DNA from: an uncultured Collinsella sp.
GTDB lineage: Bacteria; Actinomycetota; Coriobacteriia; Coriobacteriales; Coriobacteriaceae
Assembly: GCA_900556285.1 (NCBI GenBank)
Contig: USOF01000111.1
Span: 1-5,337 of the forward strand
Direction: 5' to 3'
DNA: 5,337 nt
Shown: positions 1 through 5,287 of the stretch, in pieces
Numbering within the stretch: the stretch's first letter is position 1
Layout: every line of letters begins with the position of its first letter
The notes under the pieces: model-generated
Told to the model about the DNA's origin: nothing
Database searches by the model: none
The model's input: the letters and a program-made list of their open reading frames with translations, nothing else
Program-made: the position numbers and the translations under genes

Positions 1-50
1 GATCTACACGCGTAAGATCGTCGGCAGCGTCAGATGTGTATAAGAGACAG
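1..50 (+). other. Untrimmed Illumina Nextera i5-side adapter (sequencing artefact)
   Basis: This stretch is synthetic, not genomic. Bases 1-9 (GATCTACAC) are the 3' end of the P5 flow-cell oligo. Bases 10-17 (GCGTAAGA) occupy the 8-base i5 index slot and match a standard Nextera index. Bases 18-31 (TCGTCGGCAGCGTC) are the Nextera read-1 primer part, and 32-50 (AGATGTGTATAAGAGACAG) are the 19-bp Tn5 mosaic end used in tagmentation. The order and spacing match the library oligo exactly. The frame of the following gene has a stop (TAA, 41-43) inside it, so no coding sequence should be extended into it. Genomic sequence begins at 51. Confidence 0.99.
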
Positions 51-1081
51 GCGTTCAGTTTGCCCTGGCAGCGTCGGACGAGGCCATGCACGATGCGGGC
101 TTTGATGTCGAGGGCGCCATCGATCGCGAGCGCCTGGGCGTCTACGTGGGTTCGGGCGTGGGCGGCATGCAGACACTCGTCGACAACGTCCACACGATCG
201 CCGATCGGGGACCTCGCCGCGCATCGCCCTATATGATTGCGATGATGATTCCCAATATGGCTTCGGGCAATATCGCAATCCGCCACAAGGCAAAGGGCCC
301 GACCCTGCCCGTGGTGACCGCCTGCGCGACCTCGGCCCATGCCGTGGGCGAGGCGTTCCGCGCCATCAAGCATGGCTATGCCGATGCAATCCTGGCCGGC
401 GGTGCCGAGGCCGCAATCATCCCCGATGCCGTTGCAGGCTTTACATCCTGCCGTGCTCTCACCACTAATCCTGACCCGTCGACGGCTTGCCGCCCGTTCG
501 ATGCAGACCGCGACGGCTTTGTGATGGGCGAGGGCGCCTGCGTGCTGGTTCTCGAGAGCATGGAGCATGCGCAGGCGCGCGGTGCGCACATTTATGCCGA
601 GGTCGTGGGCTACGGCAACACCGATGATGCCTATCACATCACGAGCCCCGATCCCGAGGCTGCCGGCATTGCCCGCGCGATATCGCTGGCGGTGGCTGAG
701 GGCGACGTTAAGCCTTCCGAGGGCCTCTACATCAACGCTCACGGCACCTCGACCAAGCTCAACGATTCGTCCGAGACGGCGGGCATAAAGCGTGCGCTCG
801 GCGAGGACGCGGCACGCGCCGCGCACGTCTCGTCGACCAAGTCGATGACCGGCCACATGATCGGTGCTACGGGCGCCATCGAGGTCATGGCCTGTGCCAT
901 GGCGCTCGAGCAGGGCGTGGTGCCTCCGACCATTAACTACCACACGCCCGATCCCGCCTGCGATCTTGACTACACGCCCAATCGCGCGGTTCGCGCCGAC
1001 CTTACCTGGGCGCTTTCAACCAACCTGGGCTTTGGCGGGCACAACGCCGCCATCGCGCTGCGTAGATATACGAGGAGCTAG
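51..1081 (+). CDS. fabF: 3-oxoacyl-ACP synthase II (KAS II), 5'-truncated
   Basis: FabF catalyses the decarboxylating Claisen condensation of malonyl-ACP with acyl-ACP, the chain-elongation step of type II fatty-acid synthesis in the cytoplasm. The reading frame is open from the adapter junction (first full codon at 53) to TAG at 1079-1081, giving 342 visible residues. By alignment from memory with E. coli FabF (413 residues), about 74 N-terminal residues are missing. The Cys-His-His triad is intact: the nucleophile Cys in TACATS (codon 323-325, fragment residue 91), His in NAHGTST (740-742, residue 230) and His in STKSMTGHMIG (854-856, residue 268), with the conserved Lys five residues before the last His. 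Their spacings match E. coli Cys163/His303/His340. The C-terminal glycine loop reads GFGGHN. An ATG at 86 is internal (the match QFALAASDEAM precedes it) and is not the start. The gene ends 3 bases before accB. The family call is firm; the true start lies outside the contig. Confidence 0.96.
1072..1077 (+). promoter_or_regulatory. Ribosome binding site of accB inside the end of fabF
   Basis: GAGGAG lies 7 bases before the accB ATG at 1085 and within the last codons of fabF. This placement supports the 1085 start and suggests that accB translation is coupled to that of fabF. Confidence 0.7.
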
Positions 1082-1084
1082 AGC

Positions 1085-1561
1085 ATGGATTCCAAAAGAC
1101 TTGCCGAGATAGCCGATGTTATGGAGGACCGCGGCCTCACGCGCGTACGCGTTGAGGAGCCCGATGGCACCGCGGTCGAGCTCGAACGCGCGAGCGCCGC
1201 GCAGCCGGTTGCCGTGCCCATGCCTATGCCGGGTGCCGTGACTGCTCCGGCGGTGGCTCCTGTCGCCATGCCTGCTGCTGCACCGGAGCCCGCCGCGCAG
1301 GCGCCTGTCGCCGCACCGGAGCCCAAGGGCACCGAGGTGACCGCTCCCATGGTCGGCGTTTTCTATGCTGCCCCGGCGCCGGGCGACGAACCGTTTGTGC
1401 ACGTGGGCTCCAAGGTCAAGGCCGGCGAGACCCTCTGCATCATCGAGGCCATGAAGGTTCTCAACGAGGTGACGGCAGAGGCGGATGGCGAGGTGCTCGA
1501 GATCTGCGTGGCCGACGGCGACCTCGTGGAGTTTGGCAGCTGCCTCATGAGGATCGGATAG
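1085..1561 (+). CDS. accB: Biotin carboxyl carrier protein of acetyl-CoA carboxylase (BCCP)
   Basis: The protein carries the covalently bound biotin that shuttles a carboxyl group from AccC to the AccD/AccA carboxyltransferase. It has 158 residues, close to E. coli AccB. Residues ~1-36 are the short N-terminal segment (MDSKRLAEIADVM...). Residues ~37-83 are a flexible Ala/Pro-rich linker typical of BCCPs. Residues ~84-158 are the biotinyl domain. The biotinylation site is Lys124 in EAMKVLNEV (codon 1454-1456), the expected AMK signature. A 'thumb'-like insertion around residues 94-103 (YAAPAPGDEP) resembles the one in E. coli AccB and favours a true acetyl-CoA carboxylase BCCP over a generic lipoyl or biotinyl domain. 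The linker contains a 15-base near-repeat (1277-1291 and 1310-1324) encoding AAPEP twice. The start has a good GAGGAG site, and the stop TAG (1559-1561) abuts fabZ. The biotin ligase that would modify it is not in the window. Confidence 0.97.
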   Translation: MDSKRLAEIADVMEDRGLTRVRVEEPDGTAVELERASAAQPVAVPMPMPGAVTAPAVAPVAMPAAAPEPAAQAPVAAPEPKGTEVTAPMVGVFYAAPAPGDEPFVHVGSKVKAGETLCIIEAMKVLNEVTAEADGEVLEICVADGDLVEFGSCLMRIG

Positions 1562-1566
1562 GTGAT
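1560..1566 (+). promoter_or_regulatory. Ribosome binding site deciding the fabZ start
   Basis: AGGTGAT overlaps the accB stop codon and sits 4-5 bases before ATG 1571. It includes the alternative GTG codon (1562-1564), so the two start choices conflict. A second weaker site, GAGGA at 1549-1553, would serve the GTG at a spacing of 8. The strong AGGTGA and the ATG favour 1571; the GTG would add only three residues (MIS). Confidence 0.5.
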
Positions 1567-1570
1567 ATCC

Positions 1571-1993
1571 ATGAACAAAGAAGAGCTTAAAGAACTGTTG
1601 CCGCATCGTGAGCCGATGCTTTTGCTCGACGAAGCCGAGCTAGTGGGCGACGAGGCCCACGGCAAGATCACGATTACGGGCGACGAGTACTTTTTGCAGG
1701 GGCATTTTCCGGGAAACCCGGTGGTCCCCGGCGTAATCCAGTGCGAGATGCTCGCCCAGAACTGCTGCGTGCTGCTGATGGGCGATGAGGAGGCGCGCGG
1801 CGCGACGCCGTTCTACACCAGTCTGGACAAAGTGCGCTTTAAGCGTCCGGTGCGCCCGGGCGACACGGTTGATCTGGTGTGCTCCATCACGCGTGCGCGC
1901 GGGCCGTTCCGCTTTGCGACGGGTACTGCGAGCGTCAACGGTGAGGTTTGCTGCCGCGCCGATATGTCTTTTGCACTCATGCACGAAAGTTAA
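1571..1993 (+). CDS. fabZ: 3-hydroxyacyl-ACP dehydratase
   Basis: FabZ removes water from (3R)-hydroxyacyl-ACP to give trans-2-enoyl-ACP, the third step of each elongation cycle. From ATG 1571 the protein has 140 residues, normal for this single hot-dog-fold family. The N-terminal LLPHREPMLLLDE motif is typical. The catalytic pair is present: His45 in QGHFPGNPVVPGV (codon 1703-1705) and Glu59 in IQCEMLAQ (codon 1745-1747), 14 residues apart as in E. coli His54/Glu68. VRFKRPVRPGD (residues ~88-98) is the other well-conserved FabZ block. The IQCEMLAQ version of the active-site helix resembles clostridial FabZ proteins more than the proteobacterial LILEAMAQ form (from memory). The gene lies between accB and accC, as in Firmicutes fab operons. 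It could start at GTG 1562, directly after the accB stop. Whether it also isomerises double bonds (FabN/FabA-like) cannot be read from the sequence. Confidence 0.96.
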   Translation: MNKEELKELLPHREPMLLLDEAELVGDEAHGKITITGDEYFLQGHFPGNPVVPGVIQCEMLAQNCCVLLMGDEEARGATPFYTSLDKVRFKRPVRPGDTVDLVCSITRARGPFRFATGTASVNGEVCCRADMSFALMHES

Positions 1994-1999
1994 GGAAGG
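1992..1999 (+). promoter_or_regulatory. Ribosome binding site of accC overlapping the fabZ stop
   Basis: AAGGAAGG begins inside the fabZ TAA stop (1991-1993) and lies upstream of ATG 2004. It fixes the accC start at 2004 rather than at any upstream in-frame codon, and suggests coupling to fabZ translation. Confidence 0.75.
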
Positions 2000-2003
2000 C
2001 TTC

Positions 2004-3347
2004 ATGTTCGACAAAGTGCTCATCGCCAACCGCGGCGAGGTCGCGGTCCGTGTTATCCGCGCGTGCCGCGATATGGGCATCAAGACCGTCGCCGTCTACT
2101 CCACGGCCGATGCGGACGCGCTGCACGTGCAGCTTGCCGACGAGGCGTATTGCATCGGCGGCCCGCGTCTTGCCGAGAGCTACCTCAACGACGATGCCGT
2201 GCTCACCTGTGCCGTAAAGTCGGGAGCTAAGGCAATTCATCCCGGCTATGGCTTTTTCTCCGAGAAGGCGAGCTTCGTGCGCGACTGCGACAAGTATGGC
2301 CTGGCGTTTGTCGGTCCTTCGGCCGAGGTGATCGACAGCATGGGCGACAAGGACGCCGCACGCCGAACGGCTGCCGCGGCGGGCGTGCCCATCGTGCCGG
2401 GCTGCGATTTGCTCAAAAGCCCCGAGGAGGCGACGCCCGAGGCCGAGCGCATCGGCTGCCCCGTGCTCATCAAGGCGCGCGCGGGTGGCGGCGGTCGCGG
2501 TATTCGCAAGGTCGAGCGCGTGGAAGACGCGGCAAAGGCCTTTATTGAAGCACGTGCCGAGGGCGAGGCCGTTTTTGGCGACGGCGAGTGCTACATGGAG
2601 AAGTTCGTCGCGCCGGCACACCACGTTGAGGTGCAGATTATGGCCGATAAGCAGGGCCATGTGTTTTCGCTCGGCGAGCGTGAGTGCTCGGTGCAGCGTC
2701 GCAACCAAAAGCTGATCGAGGAGAGCCCCGCGCCGTGCCTCGACGGACACGATGATATTCGTGCTCGCATGCACAAGGCAGCGCGCGACCTGGCTCGTGC
2801 CGTTGGCTATGAGGGCGCCGGCACCATTGAGTTTCTGTACTCAGATGACGGCAATTTCTACTTTATGGAAATGAACACGCGCTTGCAGGTGGAGCATCCG
2901 GTTACGGAGTTTGTGACCGATACCGACTTGGTCAAGTGGCAGCTGCGCGTGGCAGCCGGCCAGCCTTTGCCCTTTGAGCAGGAGGACATGCCGGTCCGCA
3001 ACCACGCCATGGAGTGCCGCATCAATGCCGAGACGCCGGACTTTCTGCCGTCATGCGGAACGGTCACCGCGTTGCGTGTACCGGGCGGTCCGCGCGTGCG
3101 CTGGGATTCGGCCATGTTCACCGGTGCGACAGTTCCGCCGTACTACGACTCCATGCTCGGCAAGCTCATCGTGTGTGCGCCCACGCGTGACGGCGCCATT
3201 CGCAAGATGCGCTCGGCCCTGGGCGAGCTCGTGATTGAGGGCGTGAGCGAAAACAGCGAGCTTCAGCTCGACGTGCTGGCAAACGACGAGTTCTTGTCGG
3301 GCATGTATCACACCGATCTGATGGGACATCTCTATGCTGATGAATAG
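2004..3347 (+). CDS. accC: Acetyl-CoA carboxylase, biotin carboxylase subunit
   Basis: AccC uses ATP and bicarbonate to carboxylate biotin on AccB, the first half-reaction of malonyl-CoA synthesis. The 447-residue length matches E. coli AccC (449). The N-terminal domain opens with FDKVLIANRGEVAVRVIRA, and HPGYGFFSE follows at ~79-87. The central ATP-grasp domain has the glycine-rich loop KARAGGGGRGIR (157-168), HHVEVQ with His207, and RRNQK with Lys236. The metal ligands are Glu276 and Glu289. The catalytic block MNTRLQVEHPVTE (290-302) contains Arg293 and Glu297, and ECRINAE contains Arg339. All correspond to known E. coli catalytic residues with at most a one- or two-residue shift, so the enzyme looks fully active. 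The frame stays open upstream to 1785, but that extension overlaps fabZ, resembles no biotin carboxylase, and is replaced by the start at 2004 with its AAGGAAGG site. The stop lies inside accDA, overlapping it by 14 bases. Confidence 0.98.
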   Translation: MFDKVLIANRGEVAVRVIRACRDMGIKTVAVYSTADADALHVQLADEAYCIGGPRLAESYLNDDAVLTCAVKSGAKAIHPGYGFFSEKASFVRDCDKYGLAFVGPSAEVIDSMGDKDAARRTAAAAGVPIVPGCDLLKSPEEATPEAERIGCPVLIKARAGGGGRGIRKVERVEDAAKAFIEARAEGEAVFGDGECYMEKFVAPAHHVEVQIMADKQGHVFSLGERECSVQRRNQKLIEESPAPCLDGHDDIRARMHKAARDLARAVGYEGAGTIEFLYSDDGNFYFMEMNTRLQVEHPVTEFVTDTDLVKWQLRVAAGQPLPFEQEDMPVRNHAMECRINAETPDFLPSCGTVTALRVPGGPRVRWDSAMFTGATVPPYYDSMLGKLIVCAPTRDGAIRKMRSALGELVIEGVSENSELQLDVLANDEFLSGMYHTDLMGHLYADE

Positions 3348-5058
3348 AAAAGCGAAGACGGTCAATGTCCTTGAGGGGCCGATAACCGAGTCGTGCGCCG
3401 AGTTTCCCGCGCGCCACGTGTTTATCAAGTGCCCGGAGTGCCGCCGTGTGATCGATGAGGCACGCCTACACGACAACCTCGAGGTCTGCCCTCGTTGCGG
3501 CAAACACTTTCGCGTGAGCGGTCGCGCGCGCATGCGCATGACGGTCGACGAGGGCACGTTTGAGGAATGGGATGCCAATCTGGCGTCGGAGGACTTCCTC
3601 TCGTTTCCCGGTTATGCCGACAAGCTCAAGAGCGTGAGCGAGCGTTCGGGCGAGCGCGATGCCGTTGTGTGCGGCAGGGGCAAAATCTGCGGTTGCGATA
3701 CGGTGCTCTTCTTTATGGACGCCAACTTTATGATGGGCTCGATGGGTTCCGTGGTGGGCGAGAAGATCTGCCGCACATTTGAGCGTGCGACCGAGCTGGG
3801 ATTGCCAGTTGTCGGCTTTACCGTTTCGGGCGGTGCGCGCATGCAAGAGGGCGTGACCTCGCTTATGCAGATGGCCAAGATTTCTGCGGCGGTTAGGCGC
3901 CACAGCGAGGCGGGCGGCCTGTATATTACGGTGCTCACCGACCCCACGACCGGAGGCGTAACCGCGAGCTTTGCCATGGAAGGCGACATTATCCTGGCCG
4001 AGCCCGATGCCCTGACGGCATTTGCCGGCCCGCGCGTGATCGAGCAGAACATGCACAAGCGCCTGCCCAAGGGATTTCAGCGCTCCGAGTTTTTGCTGGA
4101 GCACGGCTTTTGCGATGCCGTTGTTCCGCGTGGCGAGATTGCGCTCACGGTAGGCGAGCTGTTGGCGCTGCACGAAGGGCATGCGCCCAGCCTGGGGGCA
4201 CCGCATGAGATCGTGCATGCGGGTCGCCGCGGCAAAAAGCTGGGACACTTGTTTAAGCGCTCGCCGGCACCAAAAACCGCGCTCGAGATTGTCAAGCAGA
4301 CCCGCTCGGCAGATCGCGCCACGGCGGGTGAGATGATCTCGCTGGGCCTGGATGGATTTGTGGAGCTGCATGGCGACCGTTACTTTGGCGACGACGCCGC
4401 TGTGGTGGCTGGCATTGGCTGGAAAGACGGACGCCCCGTAACGGTCATCGCCATCGAGCGCGGCTCCACGACCAAAGAGCGTATGCGCCGCAACTTTGGC
4501 ATGGCGCATCCCGAGGGCTACCGCAAAGCGCGTCGCCTTATGCGCCAAGCCGAAAAGTTTGGTCGACCGGTTCTGTGCCTGGTCGATACTTCGGGCGCGT
4601 TTTGCGGCATCGGTGCCGAGGAGCGCGGTCAGGGCGAGGCGATTGCCCAAAATCTCATGGAGATGAGCGGCCTTAAGACGCCGATTGTCTCGGTGGTGAC
4701 AGGCGAGGGCGGCTCTGGTGGCGCGCTGGCGCTGTCCGTGGCCGACCGCATCCTGATGCTCTCGAGCTCGGCCTATTCGGTCGTGAGCCCCGAGGCCTGT
4801 GCGTCGATCCTGTGGAAGGATACCGAGCGCGCGAATGAGGCCGCCGAGGCGCTGAAGCTCACGGCTCCCGATCTGTTGGCGCTCGGCATCATCGACGGCA
4901 TTGTTGACGATAGGGGCCTGTCGCATGAGGAGATCGCCGACGCCGTCATGTCCTCGGCATTTGATGCCTTCGATGCGCTTGGGCGGCTCGACGACGCGAC
5001 CCTCACAAACCTCCGCTACGAAAAGTACCGCGCAATCGGTCGGTACCGCACGATGTAA
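3334..5058 (+). CDS. accDA: Fused acetyl-CoA carboxylase carboxyltransferase, beta (AccD) + alpha (AccA)
   Basis: This 574-residue protein combines both carboxyltransferase subunits, which move the carboxyl group from biotin to acetyl-CoA to give malonyl-CoA. Residues ~28-282 are AccD. A four-cysteine zinc ribbon (Cys33, 36, 52, 55) has the same spacing as E. coli Cys27/30/46/49. It is followed by GSMGSVVGE, SGGARMQE (165-172), SLMQMAK, LTDPTTGGVTASFAM (201-215) and FAGPRVIEQ. Residues ~283-313 are a basic, His-containing linker. Residues ~315-574 are AccA of the short streptococcal type: LDGFVELHGDRYFGDDAA (339-356), RRNFGMAHPEGYRKA, GIGAEERGQGEAIAQNL, GEGGSGGALAL (457-467) and SPEACASILWKD. 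The frame is open throughout with no sign of a frameshift at the junction, so this looks like a genuine fusion. The alpha loop reads DTSGAFCGIG, where the E. coli form is DTPGAYPGVG. ATG 3334 has a weak GGGA site 7 bases upstream; ATG 3340 is an alternative, starting the protein at MNRK. Translation is probably coupled to accC through the overlap. Confidence 0.96.
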   Translation: MLMNRKAKTVNVLEGPITESCAEFPARHVFIKCPECRRVIDEARLHDNLEVCPRCGKHFRVSGRARMRMTVDEGTFEEWDANLASEDFLSFPGYADKLKSVSERSGERDAVVCGRGKICGCDTVLFFMDANFMMGSMGSVVGEKICRTFERATELGLPVVGFTVSGGARMQEGVTSLMQMAKISAAVRRHSEAGGLYITVLTDPTTGGVTASFAMEGDIILAEPDALTAFAGPRVIEQNMHKRLPKGFQRSEFLLEHGFCDAVVPRGEIALTVGELLALHEGHAPSLGAPHEIVHAGRRGKKLGHLFKRSPAPKTALEIVKQTRSADRATAGEMISLGLDGFVELHGDRYFGDDAAVVAGIGWKDGRPVTVIAIERGSTTKERMRRNFGMAHPEGYRKARRLMRQAEKFGRPVLCLVDTSGAFCGIGAEERGQGEAIAQNLMEMSGLKTPIVSVVTGEGGSGGALALSVADRILMLSSSAYSVVSPEACASILWKDTERANEAAEALKLTAPDLLALGIIDGIVDDRGLSHEEIADAVMSSAFDAFDALGRLDDATLTNLRYEKYRAIGRYRTM

Positions 5059-5110
5059 CAAAGGGACAGTCCGCATGTCACATTGGGAAAGGGTTCCTGT
5101 GTCACAAGTT
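5059..5110 (+). repeat. Spacer/leader with two imperfect direct repeats (AAAGGG...TGTCACA)
   Basis: After the accDA stop, two related blocks occur: AAAGGG, 10 bases, TGTCACA (5060-5082), then AAAGGG, 6 bases, TGTCACA (5088-5106). Small inverted pairs are also visible: GGAC-A-GTCC (5064-5072) and GGAA...TTCC (5086-5097, imperfect spacing). There is no T-run and no strong hairpin, so no intrinsic terminator is evident between accDA and the next ORF. Each AAAGGG could act as a ribosome binding site for a start codon of the downstream ORF. The block may alternatively be a dispersed intergenic repeat; one window cannot tell. Confidence 0.4.
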
Positions 5111-5287
5111 TCTAACAACTCGTTTACAACGACGGTTTCATCAAACGCCATGGCCGTGGTGGACTATCTGTCCAAAAGCATGATGTCGGCGCTGCCGTTT
5201 ATTGTCTGCGCGGCGTTGTTCCGCACCGTCGCCGTCATTATGGGCGAAGGCATGCTGGGCCTATGGTCTGCCGATTCCGAAATCTAT
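5075..5287 (+). CDS. N-terminal fragment of a membrane protein, possibly a PTS EIIC permease
   Basis: An open frame of 71 residues runs from ATG 5075 to the adapter junction, where the gene is cut off. Any residues read past 5287 are adapter. The first ~25 residues are polar and rich in Ser, Thr and Asn. They are followed by DYLSKSMMSALPFIVCAALF and a hydrophobic stretch (TVAVIMGEGMLGLW) that looks like a first membrane helix. The pattern of a short amphipathic lead, then ALPFIV-like hydrophobic residues and an MLGLWSADSEIY loop, reminds me of the start of PTS EIIC domains of the beta-glucoside/sucrose class, which move and help phosphorylate sugars. This is recognition from a short fragment and is weak. 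Start choice: ATG 5075 has AAAGGGA 8 bases upstream, and GTG 5099 has AAAGGG 5 bases upstream. ATG 5150 has no ribosome site. It sits 16-40 bases after accDA on the same strand without an evident terminator, but a metabolic link to fatty-acid synthesis is not implied. Confidence 0.5.

Noticed and set aside
1785..2003. N-terminal extension of AccC to an upstream ATG
   Set aside because: The extension is out-of-frame fabZ sequence rich in Arg. Biotin carboxylases begin at about FDKVLIANRGE, and a strong AAGGAAGG site precedes ATG 2004.
1977..2774. 265-codon antisense open frame opposite accC
   Set aside because: Shadow of accC with no family resemblance; the opposite strand has the complete biotin carboxylase motif set.
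3334..3347. Sequencing-error origin of the accC-accDA overlap
   Set aside because: Both reading frames retain family-typical ends and starts. A 14- or 8-base overlap is normal for coupled operon genes.
5041..5075. Intrinsic terminator after accDA
   Set aside because: GGTACC and GGAC-A-GTCC are short palindromes only; there is no stable GC-rich stem followed by a T-run.
3466..5151. Long 561-codon antisense open frame opposite accDA
   Set aside because: It covers a clearly coding accDA on the other strand, its translation is Arg/His/Ala-rich with no recognisable motif, and long shadow frames are expected in GC-rich genes with G/C third positions.
51..5287. A previously undescribed system, CRISPR array, toxin-antitoxin pair, phage or defence genes
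   Set aside because: Nearly the whole insert is explained by conserved fatty-acid synthesis genes. No repeats-with-spacers, recombinase or unexplained gene larger than the partial EIIC-like ORF is present.
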